Counted from the stretch's first letter, positions 45,736 through 55,091 are shown. The stretch is DNA of 64,000 nt from Corallincola platygyrae (GCF_039544265.1 NZ_BAABLI010000011.1:1-64000); one strand, 5' to 3'. Translations and numbers: made by a program. The notes: generated from the letters alone by a model not told the origin.

Positions 45736-46762
45736 GTTGCTCTGGCGCTTTCCGATGTTTCGCGTTTCGGCCATCACGGCTCTCGTGATTATCGCCCTGC
45801 TGTCACCCATGCTGGCAGCCAGCTTCGGCGCCGCGCAAATAGAGTTTGCCGATGTATGGCGCGCCACCTGCGCGCAGTTGGGTGGCGGATGCGATATCAG
45901 CCATATCAAACAGAAGATCATTATCGACATTCGCCTACCCCGGGTTCTGCTTGCGTTTATCGCTGGGGCCGGCCTGGCACTTTCCGGCGCAGTGCTTCAA
46001 ACCGTCACTCGTAACCCTCTGGCCGATCCCTACCTGTTTGGGATCTCGTCTGGCGCTTCATTTGGTGCCGTCATGGTGATTGCAGTCCTTGGCCTCGGCG
46101 CAACTATCGCCCTGCCCATGGGTGCCTTCGTGGGCAGTGCATTGTCGGTTGCTCTGGTAGTCGCCATGAGCAGCCGCCCCGGAGGCAACCAAATCGAGCG
46201 TATGTTGCTGGCTGGTGTGGCTATTTCATTTATGTTCAGCGCCGTCACCAGCCTAGCACTCTACACCAGCGAACCGTCAGCCACAGCCTCAGTGTTGTTC
46301 TGGACGTTGGGCAGTTTTACTCGTGCCAGCTGGGACACGCTTTGGTTGCCGCTGCTAATAACCGGCGCCAGCTTAGTGCTGTTTCTCGGCTTTGCTCGCC
46401 AATTAAACGCCGTTTTAGCCGGTGAAGAGAGTGCACGCACTCTGGGTGTCGATGTCGCCAAACTTCGCATCGGCATGTTACTGCTCAGCTCACTGATAAC
46501 AGCGACCCTGGTGGCCTACTGTGGCGGTATCGCCTTTGTTGGTCTGATGATCCCACATCTGGTGCGCATGCTGCTGGGCGTCAATGTGATGCGCAACCTG
46601 CTGGCTACCTGTCTGACCGGAGGCCTGTTTATGGTCTGGATCGACGTGCTGGCTAGGAAGCTACTGCCCGATCAGGAGCTGCCGGTTGGCGTCATTACGT
46701 CGGCGTTGGGCAGCCTGTTCTTCCTGATCATTTTGCGCCGCCGTGCCAGTAAGGGGATCTGA
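45728..46762 (+). CDS. btuC: Vitamin B12 ABC transporter, permease protein
   Basis: A 344-residue FecCD/BtuC-type permease with about ten membrane helices. Family motifs are IRLPRVLLAFIAGAGLALSGAVLQTVTRNPLADPYLFGISSGASFGA, the GGIAFVGLMIPHLVRMLLG stretch near the coupling region, and DVLARKLLPDQELPVGVITSALGSLFFL. Two copies work with BtuD and receive B12 from BtuF. I chose ATG 45728 because its frame begins right at the btuD stop with GGGGTG upstream; the frame is open another 37 codons but those are polar and lie inside btuD. Its TGA overlaps the cobQ ATG. Confidence 0.92.
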   Translation: MTELLWRFPMFRVSAITALVIIALLSPMLAASFGAAQIEFADVWRATCAQLGGGCDISHIKQKIIIDIRLPRVLLAFIAGAGLALSGAVLQTVTRNPLADPYLFGISSGASFGAVMVIAVLGLGATIALPMGAFVGSALSVALVVAMSSRPGGNQIERMLLAGVAISFMFSAVTSLALYTSEPSATASVLFWTLGSFTRASWDTLWLPLLITGASLVLFLGFARQLNAVLAGEESARTLGVDVAKLRIGMLLLSSLITATLVAYCGGIAFVGLMIPHLVRMLLGVNVMRNLLATCLTGGLFMVWIDVLARKLLPDQELPVGVITSALGSLFFLIILRRRASKGI

Positions 46763-48255
46763 TGAGCCAGCGTAAATATGCTCCTACCCTGATGGTCCAA
46801 GGAACCACGTCAGACGCTGGCAAAAGTATTACGGTTGCCGGTCTGTGCAGAGTGTTTGCCCGTCGAGGCTACAAAGTCGCGCCGTTTAAGCCGCAAAATA
46901 TGGCTTTGAACAGTGCGGTCACCGCTAACGGCGGCGAGATAGGTCGAGCACAAGCCCTGCAAGCGGTGGCGGCAAGCGTCGAAGCACATACCGACTTTAA
47001 CCCGGTGCTGCTCAAACCGAACACGGATATCGGTGCGCAGGTAATTGTGGATGGCCACCCGGTCGGCACAATGGATGCCACGGATTATCACCAGTACAAG
47101 CAGATCGCCATGCCTGCCGTACTCAATGCCTATCAGCGCCTATCAGATCAATATGACCTGATTCTGGTTGAGGGTGCAGGCAGTCCCGCCGAGATTAATC
47201 TGCGTGACCGAGACATCGCCAATATGGGATTTGCCGAAGCAGTCGATTGTCCTGTGGTCATCGTCTCAGACATTGATCGTGGCGGCGTTTTTGCACACTT
47301 GTATGGCACTCTCGCACTCCTGTCGGATTCAGAGCAGGCTCGTACCCAAGGCTTTATCATCAACCGTTTTCGAGGTGACATCAGCCTGCTGCAATCAGGC
47401 TTGGACTGGTTGGAACAAACCACCAACAAGCCGGTGCTGGGGGTCATGCCCTACCTGCATGATCTGCAGTTAGACGCCGAGGATGCGATCCGTGCTGACC
47501 AGTCAACTCAGGACGCTGTCGTCAAAGTGGCCGTGCCTGTGCTACCCCGGATCAGTAACCATACCGATCTGGATCCGCTGCGCTTAAACCCGAATGTCGA
47601 TCTAATCTGGGTAACCATGGGGCAGTCTTGGCCACAAGCTGACCTTATCATACTCCCGGGAAGTAAATCGGTAAGAGACGATCTGGCGTTTATCCGCAGC
47701 CAGGGATGGGACAAAGAGATCGCCCGTCATCTTCGCTATGGCGGCAAGCTGCTGGGGATCTGTGGCGGTTTCCAGATGCTTGGAGAGACAATTCAAGATC
47801 CTCAGGGCATTGAAAGTGCCGCAGGCGAAAGCCAAGGCTTAGGCTACCTGTCGATGCACACAGAGCTAACAGCAAACAAGGCGCTGGTGAACTGTGAGGG
47901 GCAGCTGCAACTGGATAACAGCCAAGCGGAAGTCGCCGGTTATGAGATCCACGCGGGCCGAAGTCATGGCCCGGCACTCAGCCAACCTCTCATCCTGCTC
48001 GGTGACAGAGCCGATGGCGCTATCAGCCATGATGGCCAAGTCATTGGCACATACCTGCATGGGCTACTTGATAAGCCTGATGCATGCGCTGCAATACTCA
48101 GCTGGGTCTATGGAAAAGCCGTTGAAACCCTGGATATCGCTCAGTGTCGCGAGCAGCAATTGAATCACCTGGCAGACCAGTTCGAACAACATCTGGATAT
48201 CGATAAACTGATGGCTATCGCTGGCCTTTCCTCATCAAACAAGGAGCGTCCGTAA
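46762..48255 (+). CDS. cobQ: Cobyric acid synthase
   Basis: A 497-residue amidotransferase that adds four amide groups to adenosylcobyrinic acid a,c-diamide using glutamine and ATP. The N-terminal dethiobiotin-synthetase-like P-loop GTTSDAGKS (14-22) is followed by the class-I-like glutaminase domain with nucleophile Cys in LLGICGGFQMLG and the His in GTYLHGLLD. It overlaps btuC at the start and btuF at the end by one base each, so it is fully built into the uptake operon. It is the only large corrin-ring-side enzyme present in the window, so the organism may use it in salvage or have the rest elsewhere. Confidence 0.94.
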   Translation: MSQRKYAPTLMVQGTTSDAGKSITVAGLCRVFARRGYKVAPFKPQNMALNSAVTANGGEIGRAQALQAVAASVEAHTDFNPVLLKPNTDIGAQVIVDGHPVGTMDATDYHQYKQIAMPAVLNAYQRLSDQYDLILVEGAGSPAEINLRDRDIANMGFAEAVDCPVVIVSDIDRGGVFAHLYGTLALLSDSEQARTQGFIINRFRGDISLLQSGLDWLEQTTNKPVLGVMPYLHDLQLDAEDAIRADQSTQDAVVKVAVPVLPRISNHTDLDPLRLNPNVDLIWVTMGQSWPQADLIILPGSKSVRDDLAFIRSQGWDKEIARHLRYGGKLLGICGGFQMLGETIQDPQGIESAAGESQGLGYLSMHTELTANKALVNCEGQLQLDNSQAEVAGYEIHAGRSHGPALSQPLILLGDRADGAISHDGQVIGTYLHGLLDKPDACAAILSWVYGKAVETLDIAQCREQQLNHLADQFEQHLDIDKLMAIAGLSSSNKERP

Positions 48256-49148
48256 TGAATCCAAGGATGAAGCAGTGGATACTGTTGGTGCTGCTCACGC
48301 TGAGCCCAGCACTAACGATGGCAAAACCGATCGAACGTCCTATTGAACGGACTGTTGAAGGAAATATTGAACGGATAGTTGCCCTCTCCCCACACGCTGT
48401 TGAGATGCTTTTTGCTATCGGTGCCGGCGATAAGATCGTCGCCACCACAGAGTATGCAGATTACCCCGAACAAGCCTTAAGCATTCCCCGTATCGGCGGC
48501 TATCACGGCATTCAACTCGACAGAGTTCTGGAATTGGAGCCGGACCTGATCGTGGTGTGGAAAGGCGGCAACCAACCCGGTGATATCGAACAGCTCAAAA
48601 AGCTTGGTTTTACTATTTACCACAGCGAGCCCGAATCTCTGGAGCAGATCGCCGACGAGATCAGTGAATTGGGTGACATGCTGGGTCATCAGGAGCAAGC
48701 CAAAGAGGCAGCCACGGCATTTTTAGAACGTCTGGCGGGACTGCGTAATGCGTATGCGCAACAGCCACCAATTAAAGTTTTCTACCAACTTTGGAGCAAT
48801 CCGCTGATGAGCATTTCCAAAGAGAGCTGGATCCACCAAATGATTCATAGCTGCGGTGGTGTAAACGTGATGGCAGATGCCAGCACCGCTTATCCTCAGG
48901 TCAGTCTGGAGCAAGTGCTACTCACTGACGCAGAAGTCATTGTTCGCCCCGAGGACCATGGTACATCCAAGGCCACGGCGATGATTTGGGATAAATGGCA
49001 GGAGCTACCTGCCGTAAAAAACAAGCAGATCTACAGTATTGATGGCGATCTGTTACACAGATTCTCACCGCGCGCACTCGATGGCATGCATCGGATGTGC
49101 GAGGTGTTAATGACAGCGCGTGCAGCAACAGCAAAGCGCGCCAATTAA
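48255..49148 (+). CDS. btuF: Periplasmic vitamin B12-binding protein
   Basis: A 297-residue periplasmic protein with signal peptide (cut near Ala 23 in TMAKP) and the BtuF/FhuD-type two-lobe fold joined by a long helix. Motifs are ERIVALSPHAVEMLFAIGAGDKIVATTEYADYPEQA and the KLGFTIYHSEPESLEQIADEISELG linker. It delivers B12 to BtuCD. The mature N-terminus has a short Glu-Arg repeat (PIERPIERTVEGNIER) unusual for the family. ATG overlaps the cobQ stop; a second B12 riboswitch follows the gene immediately. Confidence 0.92.
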   Translation: MNPRMKQWILLVLLTLSPALTMAKPIERPIERTVEGNIERIVALSPHAVEMLFAIGAGDKIVATTEYADYPEQALSIPRIGGYHGIQLDRVLELEPDLIVVWKGGNQPGDIEQLKKLGFTIYHSEPESLEQIADEISELGDMLGHQEQAKEAATAFLERLAGLRNAYAQQPPIKVFYQLWSNPLMSISKESWIHQMIHSCGGVNVMADASTAYPQVSLEQVLLTDAEVIVRPEDHGTSKATAMIWDKWQELPAVKNKQIYSIDGDLLHRFSPRALDGMHRMCEVLMTARAATAKRAN

Positions 49149-49153
49149 AGGGT

Positions 49154-49247
49154 ATTGCGCACGGGAAGCCAGCGAGACTCTGGCACTGCCCCCGCAACGG
49201 TATTCATCTGAAATATTTTTCAGGTGTCAGTCCGGAACCGGCGCAAT
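49154..49247 (+). ncRNA. Cobalamin riboswitch (upstream of btuB)
   Basis: A compact B12 riboswitch with closing stem ATTGCGC (49154-49160) and GCGCAAT (49241-49247). Inside are ACGGGAAGCCAG, TGGCACTGCCCCCGCAACGG and TCAGTCCGGAACCGG, the conserved core and B12-box parts. It begins six bases after the btuF stop and 68 bases before btuB, so btuB is controlled separately from the upstream operon. Confidence 0.93.
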
Positions 49248-49314
49248 GCAAATAGTGGTGTAAAGACCACATACATAACAACAGGCGCGGAGGGCGCCAA
49301 CAAAGAGGAACACA

Positions 49315-51171
49315 ATGCACTTTCAATTGTTAAGCGGCAAAACAGCTAAAGCTCATTGGGCAACAGGCGTTCTATTGTTCAGTGGCCTGATCTCATCCTC
49401 AGCCATGGCAGACGATGTGCTGCCCAGAGAAAGCGACGATATTGAACATATTGTTGTGACTGCCAGCCGAGTACCACAGCAGGTAGATCACGTCATGGCG
49501 GCGGTTGAAGTGATCACCCGCGATGATATCGACAAGCTTCAACCTCAGTCACTGGCTGACCTGCTATCCACTGTGGCAGGTCTTGATGTTGCCAGACAAG
49601 GTGGCGCAGGCCAACAGACTTCACTCTTTACCCGGGGCACCAGCTCAGACCATACCCTGATTCTGGTCGATGGCGTTCGTACTGGCTCCGCTACTCTGGG
49701 TAACAAAGCGATCGAAAATCTGCCTATTGCGCAGATCGAGCGAATCGAAGTGATCAAGGGGCCTCGCGCGTCACTTTGGGGTTCTGATGCGCTGGGTGGT
49801 GTCATTAATATCTTTACTCGTCGACTGAACGCTGGAGAGTTCCAGTTAGGTGTAGAAACCGGCACCAACAGCTTCATCGCTGGTGATGGTCAGGTAGGTA
49901 TCGGCTACGCCGGCGGCACCACCACCCTGAGTGCCAGCGCCGAGGACAGCCGCGGTTTTGATGCCCGCAAGGACGACGAAACCGATGATGATGGTTATGA
50001 CCGTCTCTCTGCTGCGATTCGTGGTGACTACAGCATCAACGACCAACTGACGCTGGACTGGGTTGCACAAATCGATGACGGCGCCAACGACTATGACAAT
50101 AGCTTTGGTGCAAATCGCACCGACTACAAAAACCATTTGTGGCAGCTGCGCACGCACTACCAACGTGATGAGTGGAACAGCGTATTGTCCGTCGCCCAAA
50201 GCCGTGACTACAACGAAAACTACGGCAATGGCATCGCTAAAGGTGATGGCGACTTCTTTGAAACCCGCCGCGACCAGGTCAGCTGGATCAATCAATATCA
50301 GGTATACAGCGCCTTCAGCGTAGCCGCCGGTATCGATTATTACCAGGAAGAGGTCAGTGCCAATACTGACTTTGCTGAAGACTCACGTGATGTCACCGCG
50401 GTGTTTGCCAACGCTCAGTTCCAGGATCAGAAATGGATCGCTGAGGCAGCAATTCGCTATGACGATGTTGAAAACATCGACTCTGAAACTACCTATAACG
50501 CCAGTCTGGGTTATCACGTTACCGACAAACTGCTGGTCGCACTGAATGCTGGACACAGCTTTAAAGCACCCACCTTCAACGACCTCTATTACCCTGAATC
50601 CTTTGGTTCTCAGGGCAACCCGGATCTGACCTCCGAGACCGCCGACAGTTACGAGTTGCTGGTACGTTCACAATATTGGGGCGTTAATGCCACCGCCAGC
50701 CTTTATCGCACCGAAGTGGATGATCTCATCGAGTGGATCTGCGACGAGTTCTGGAACTGTACCCCTGAGAATGTAAGTGAAGTAACCATCACGGGCGGCG
50801 AAGTAACCCTGGGTTATCGTGCGCTGGGTCTGGGTCACCGAGCCACCCTCAGCTACGTTGATGCTGAAGACAAAGCCACCGGCTCACAACTGATTCGACG
50901 CGCTCGCAAGACCGGTAGCTATCAGGTGACTTATGACTGGCAGGATTTCGAATTCCTCGCCCAATATGAGTATCACGGCGAACGCACCGACGCAGGCCAA
51001 CGCCTCGACGACTACCACTTGGTCAACTTAGGCGTTGCTTACTTTGTGACTGATAGTTGGACTGTCCGTGCCAAGGCCAGCAACCTGTTTGATGAAAGCT
51101 ACGAGAACGTATACGGCTATAACACACCAGGCGATGAGTATTACCTGGGTGTCTCCTACCGCCATTTCTAG
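49315..51171 (+). CDS. btuB: Outer-membrane vitamin B12 receptor
   Basis: A 618-residue TonB-dependent receptor. After a signal peptide (cut near Ala 32, SSSAMADD) the TonB box is DIEHIVVTASRV, followed by the plug (GLDVARQGGAGQQTSLFTRGTSSDHTLILVDGVR) and a 22-strand barrel ending in LGVSYRHF, a C-terminal Phe. It binds B12 at the surface and passes it to BtuF. AGAGG is upstream. It has its own riboswitch and is followed by a terminator. Confidence 0.95.
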   Translation: MHFQLLSGKTAKAHWATGVLLFSGLISSSAMADDVLPRESDDIEHIVVTASRVPQQVDHVMAAVEVITRDDIDKLQPQSLADLLSTVAGLDVARQGGAGQQTSLFTRGTSSDHTLILVDGVRTGSATLGNKAIENLPIAQIERIEVIKGPRASLWGSDALGGVINIFTRRLNAGEFQLGVETGTNSFIAGDGQVGIGYAGGTTTLSASAEDSRGFDARKDDETDDDGYDRLSAAIRGDYSINDQLTLDWVAQIDDGANDYDNSFGANRTDYKNHLWQLRTHYQRDEWNSVLSVAQSRDYNENYGNGIAKGDGDFFETRRDQVSWINQYQVYSAFSVAAGIDYYQEEVSANTDFAEDSRDVTAVFANAQFQDQKWIAEAAIRYDDVENIDSETTYNASLGYHVTDKLLVALNAGHSFKAPTFNDLYYPESFGSQGNPDLTSETADSYELLVRSQYWGVNATASLYRTEVDDLIEWICDEFWNCTPENVSEVTITGGEVTLGYRALGLGHRATLSYVDAEDKATGSQLIRRARKTGSYQVTYDWQDFEFLAQYEYHGERTDAGQRLDDYHLVNLGVAYFVTDSWTVRAKASNLFDESYENVYGYNTPGDEYYLGVSYRHF

Positions 51172-51197
51172 TCACGTTACAGACACCTTGTTGCTCA

Positions 51198-51221
51198 AGC
51201 CCGGCCAGTGCCGGGCTTTTT
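51198..51221 (+). terminator. Terminator after btuB
   Basis: AGCCCGG/CCGGGCT stem with a short loop, followed by T5; 26 bases after the btuB stop. Confidence 0.9.
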
Positions 51222-51294
51222 CGTAAGGGAAGCGCAAACAGGCATGTTAAAACATCCTATTATTAGCATTAGTAATATCAGTGAGGTCGTTGCC

Positions 51295-52251
51295 GTGTCC
51301 TATGTCAGTCGTCTGCTCGTCGTACTCACCTCCTTTTTTGCTATCAGTTGTAGCGATCCAACTCCTACCGAACCCGATGCCGCCACAGGCGCTAAGCCAA
51401 AAGTATTGTTGGTGATGAAGTCACTGGTTAACCCTTTTTATCTTGAGTTGGAAAAGGGGGCGAAACGCGCAGCAAAAGAGCAAGGCATTGAACTGATCGT
51501 TCGCTCAGGCACCAATGAGACACTGGTAGAGCAACAGGCGGAGCTGATCGATAAACAACTGAGAATGGGGATCGATGCCATTGTGATCGCCCCGGCTGAT
51601 TCGGTCCGGATCGTTCCCGTATTGAAAAAGGCAAGTCTGGCAGGGATAAAACTAATCAATATCGACAACCGTATTAGTCAAAAAGCGGTCGCCAACGCAG
51701 GCTTGTCACCCATCCCCTTTGTATCTGTGGACAATAATCAGGGCGGGTACCTGGCGGCCCAGCATTTGGTAGAAAAAACAAAACTGCTGGGCCAGAGAAA
51801 GGCTTTGATTATTGAAGGGCCACGCGCTGCAGCTAATGCCAGGCAGCGACGGGAAGGGGCTAAACGGGCTTTTGCCGAATCACCCAGCGTCAACATAGTC
51901 GGCTCTGAGGTTGGCAACTGGCATCTGGAGCAGGCATATGCGATCACCAAGCGAGTTCACAATGAACACCCAGATCTGGCATTGATCTTTTGTGCTAACG
52001 ATATGATGGCATTGGGCGCGGCGCTTTACCTGCAGGAGAACAAGCTCAAGCAGATCAAAATTGCAGGTTACGATGATATTCCCGACGCGCGTACTGCAAT
52101 CCAGGATGGCTGGATGATGGCAACCATAGATCAACAAGCCGAGATGCAGGGTTATGCGGGTGTTGTTGCTGCCGCCAAACAGTTGCGAGGAGAAAAGGTT
52201 GAGGACGAAGTGATAGTTGATGTGAAACTGATTACAGCCAAGGATATTTAG
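51295..52251 (+). CDS. Lipoprotein with periplasmic sugar-binding (RbsB/LacI-type) fold
   Basis: A 318-residue protein whose GTG start at 51295 has GAGG upstream and gives a neat lipoprotein signal (hydrophobic core LLVVLTSFFA, Cys 19 in AISC), with SD in the mature start, which favours retention in the inner membrane. It continues as a type I periplasmic binding protein: KVLLVMKSLVNPFYLELEKGAKRAAKEQGIEL and ICFANDMMAL-like FCANDMMALGAALYL. No transporter genes adjoin it; instead it is 3 bases before a histidine kinase gene. By analogy with LuxP-LuxQ and TorT-TorS it may present a ligand to that kinase, which is inference. An in-frame ATG 17 codons upstream is possible. Confidence 0.85.
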   Translation: MSYVSRLLVVLTSFFAISCSDPTPTEPDAATGAKPKVLLVMKSLVNPFYLELEKGAKRAAKEQGIELIVRSGTNETLVEQQAELIDKQLRMGIDAIVIAPADSVRIVPVLKKASLAGIKLINIDNRISQKAVANAGLSPIPFVSVDNNQGGYLAAQHLVEKTKLLGQRKALIIEGPRAAANARQRREGAKRAFAESPSVNIVGSEVGNWHLEQAYAITKRVHNEHPDLALIFCANDMMALGAALYLQENKLKQIKIAGYDDIPDARTAIQDGWMMATIDQQAEMQGYAGVVAAAKQLRGEKVEDEVIVDVKLITAKDI

Positions 52252-52254
52252 TAG

Positions 52255-54195
52255 ATGGGGAAGTTAATTCGGTGGTTTGCACGCCTGCAATCAAGATTGA
52301 TTGTTTATATGGCGTTCAGTACGTTTTTACCCCTGATTTTTCTCGGAAGTGCTAGCTACTACCTATCAGTCACAGGCCTTACCCACCAGGCAGAAAACCT
52401 GACAAAAGAGATTATTGAAGAACGCGCATTGTCAATTGAGCATTTTACTCGCGGCGCTGCTCGCCTTGCTTACAACATCAGCCAAAACGCCACCGTCAAC
52501 TCGCTGCTGGAAACCCTGACGACACGAGAGCCCAGCGGTATTGAGAGACTAAAAATTCAATTTCAAATTGAAGAAGAATTACGGGTACTGCTCAACACTA
52601 ACAGTCTTTTGGCACTTGAGATCGTGGTGGGCGACACCATCCTTGGTGTTGGAGAGACCTCCGAAAATTACACGGATAAAGCCCTGCTTGCAGACTGGCA
52701 GCAACGTTGTGAATCAACTGAGCTCTCTCTGTGCTGGCTCGGGCTAGAGTCAAACCCCCATGAGCAATCCAATGAAGGGCTGATCATTCCAGCACTCTAT
52801 CAGATCAAACGATTTGATGAAGCATCTGCAAGCTATATCAGCGCGGGTAGCTTAATTCTGAAGTACTCGGTGGGTGCCTTCTACGATTTCACCTACGCCA
52901 AAAATCAATCGATGATGTACCACACCATTCTCGATGGTAAGAACCGCGTGGTGTATCACCCACTGCAGTCCCGTATCGGCCGCACGATGCCAGAGTTAAA
53001 ACTGAACGACATTTCCGATACTACTGGCCAGGAAGTGGTCACCTATGAGGACGAAATTGCGCGTGCTGTAGTCAGTCAGATACCCAACACAGACTGGCAC
53101 ATTGTAGGCATCATTCCACTTAACACGCTGGAAAAAAATGCCATATTAATCAGCCATCTTACCCTTGGATGTCTGGCATTCTCATTGGCATTGATGGCCA
53201 TCACGACTGTGTACATTGCTCGTCGCGTGATTCTACCGATAAGAAGCATCACGGATAGGAAAAACGACCCCAATGAAACCGCCAGCACTGTTTTTATCGA
53301 TAGTCAGTATTCAATTACTGAAATCAAGCGGTTGGTGGACTGGTACAACGCTTACAATCAGGTCGTCAGTCAGGAGCGTGAACAGCAGCGTGAGTTAGCC
53401 AAAGCATATGAACGCCTGAAAAAAACTCAGAACCAGCTGATAGAAAGCGAAAAAATGGCAGCGCTGGGGAACCTGGTCGCCGGTGTCGCCCATGAGATCA
53501 ACACACCTCTGGGCGTATCCATTACTGCCTGCTCCATGGTCACTGAAAAGACCAAACAACAAACTAAATTGCTTGAATCCGGCAAGATGAGAAAGAGCGA
53601 GCTGGAGAACTACCTTAATGAGAATTTAACTGCTCTGAATCTCGCCCATGACAATCTGCATCGAGCCGCGCAGTTGGTGCAAACCTTCAAACAGGTAGCC
53701 GTCGACCAACATCAGGAGAGCAGGCAGTTATTGAACCTGGAATGTGCGCTCAATGATGTAAAACGAAGCCTGCAGCCACAGTTCAAAAACTACCAAGTAG
53801 AATTAGAAATAAGCTGTGGTAGCAATCTGCAGATGATGAGTTACCCGGGCATTCTATGGCAGGTTTTCTCTAACCTGATCATGAACTCTTACAAACATGG
53901 CTTCACTCCCAGCGAAGCGGGCAACATAACCATCGACGTCGCCGAACAGAGCGACCATCTACTGTTTACTTACAAAGATGATGGCAAAGGAATCGCCACA
54001 GAGCACCTTGGTCGAATCTTTGAGCCTTTCTATACCACTAAGCGTGGCGACGGCGGCAGTGGCCTGGGTCTGCATATTATCTATAACCTGATCACGCAAA
54101 ATCTGGCGGGTGAGATCCACTGTGACAGTGCTGAGGGGCAAGGTGTTGTGTTTGAGATCCGCCTGCCAAAAGAGTCGCCGGAAAAAAGCGAATAG
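52255..54195 (+). CDS. Membrane sensor histidine kinase
   Basis: A 646-residue kinase with membrane helices near 17-37 and 297-322 and a periplasmic domain of about 260 residues with a Cache-like pattern. A coiled linker (370-400) leads to the H-box VAHEINTPLG (H413), N-box SNLIMNSYKHG (N544), and G-boxes DDGKGI and GSGLGLHI. The coupling to the lipoprotein gene by three bases makes them one functional unit. No receiver domain or response regulator gene is adjacent, so its partner is elsewhere. Confidence 0.93.
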   Translation: MGKLIRWFARLQSRLIVYMAFSTFLPLIFLGSASYYLSVTGLTHQAENLTKEIIEERALSIEHFTRGAARLAYNISQNATVNSLLETLTTREPSGIERLKIQFQIEEELRVLLNTNSLLALEIVVGDTILGVGETSENYTDKALLADWQQRCESTELSLCWLGLESNPHEQSNEGLIIPALYQIKRFDEASASYISAGSLILKYSVGAFYDFTYAKNQSMMYHTILDGKNRVVYHPLQSRIGRTMPELKLNDISDTTGQEVVTYEDEIARAVVSQIPNTDWHIVGIIPLNTLEKNAILISHLTLGCLAFSLALMAITTVYIARRVILPIRSITDRKNDPNETASTVFIDSQYSITEIKRLVDWYNAYNQVVSQEREQQRELAKAYERLKKTQNQLIESEKMAALGNLVAGVAHEINTPLGVSITACSMVTEKTKQQTKLLESGKMRKSELENYLNENLTALNLAHDNLHRAAQLVQTFKQVAVDQHQESRQLLNLECALNDVKRSLQPQFKNYQVELEISCGSNLQMMSYPGILWQVFSNLIMNSYKHGFTPSEAGNITIDVAEQSDHLLFTYKDDGKGIATEHLGRIFEPFYTTKRGDGGSGLGLHIIYNLITQNLAGEIHCDSAEGQGVVFEIRLPKESPEKSE

Positions 54196-54212
54196 ATCTA
54201 GGGCATAAAAAA

Positions 54213-54229
54213 GGCGGGATATACCCGCC
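54213..54229. terminator. Bidirectional terminator
   Basis: GGCGGG/CCCGCC stem with short loop between the converging kinase and ompW genes; A6 on its left gives a good U-run for the minus strand, TTTT on its right a weaker one for the plus strand. Confidence 0.8.
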
Positions 54230-54253
54230 ATTTTGCAAATGCTTCAGCCCTGT

Positions 54254-54928
54254 CTAAAAGCGATAGCCGACACTGGCCATATACACCCAAGGATCGATAT
54301 CTACGCTGACACTGGCTTTGGAATCACCTACTTTAAAGTCGGCATCGGTGCTGATATCGATGTAACGCGCCTGGGCGTTGATAAACCAGTTATCGTTTAA
54401 GCTGTAATCAGCACCAAGCTGAGCCGACCAACCGAATGAGTTAGACAAGTCCAGGTCGTTGAACCCTTGCTCTTTGCGGCTACCAGTGAACTCTTCATCA
54501 AAGAAGATGGTGTAGTTAAGACCTAAGCCGACATAAGGACGGAACTTGGTCTGGCTATCACCAAAAAAGTACAAAGCAGACAAAGTCGGTGGCAGATGCG
54601 TCACTTCAGCCAACTTGCCGTCACCCAAACCCAGCTGTGAGTTCTCCAAATTTACATCATGGGTAAAAGGTGTTGCTGCCAGCAGCTCAACCGCAATATT
54701 GTCTGTCACCATGTAGGCGAAGTTAAGACCTAACTGCGTGTCGTCATCGACGCCAACGCCCATATCGGTAGAGCCTAAACCATCGACCCATACGTTACCT
54801 GAGCTATCGTCTGGCGACACGTTGATGATACCGCCACGCACCAACCAATCTCCCGCTTGGTGGGCCTGAGCAAGTGGAGCTGTAAGGAGTAATGCGCTGA
54901 GAACACTAGATGCAATTATTGTTTTCAT
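54254..54928 (-). CDS. ompW: OmpW family outer-membrane protein
   Basis: A 224-residue protein with signal peptide (cut after AQA, near residue 22) and an eight-stranded barrel pattern: AGDWLVRGGIINVSPDDSSG at the start of the mature protein, LLAATPFTHDV, LPPTLSALYFFGD with RPYVGLGLNYTIFFDE, and the C-terminal MASVGYRF with terminal Phe. OmpW forms a narrow hydrophobic channel; in E. coli it is controlled by FNR. Start MKTIIASS at 54928; a GTG four codons earlier is possible. Tandem FNR-type boxes lie just upstream. Confidence 0.93.
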   Translation of the reverse strand: MKTIIASSVLSALLLTAPLAQAHQAGDWLVRGGIINVSPDDSSGNVWVDGLGSTDMGVGVDDDTQLGLNFAYMVTDNIAVELLAATPFTHDVNLENSQLGLGDGKLAEVTHLPPTLSALYFFGDSQTKFRPYVGLGLNYTIFFDEEFTGSRKEQGFNDLDLSNSFGWSAQLGADYSLNDNWFINAQARYIDISTDADFKVGDSKASVSVDIDPWVYMASVGYRF

Positions 54929-54987
54929 TGTGTTAACCACTTGTTGTTATTTCGAGGCGATTATCCAGCGACTAACTGGTAGAACAT

Positions 54988-55015
54988 TTGATCTGAATCA
55001 ATTGACTCAGATCAA
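54988..55015 (-). promoter_or_regulatory. Two adjacent FNR-type boxes upstream of ompW
   Basis: TTGATCTGAATCAA (54988-55001) is a perfect match to TTGAT-N4-ATCAA, and TTGACTCAGATCAA (55002-55015) follows directly with one mismatch. They lie 60-87 bases upstream of the ompW start codon. This strongly suggests control by FNR or a relative in response to oxygen. Confidence 0.65.
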
Positions 55016-55066
55016 TTAACTACTCCCATCACAAAACATGAATCCTCTATCCATATTCAACAAGTT

Positions 55067-55091
55067 AGCCCTCCGGTCCAACGGGAGGGCT
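55067..55091 (-). terminator. Hairpin after the aldo-keto reductase gene
   Basis: AGCCCTCC/GGAGGGCT stem with nine-base loop, 10 bases past the stop of the gene at 55101-56120. There is no good U-run, so the role as terminator is uncertain. Confidence 0.45.
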
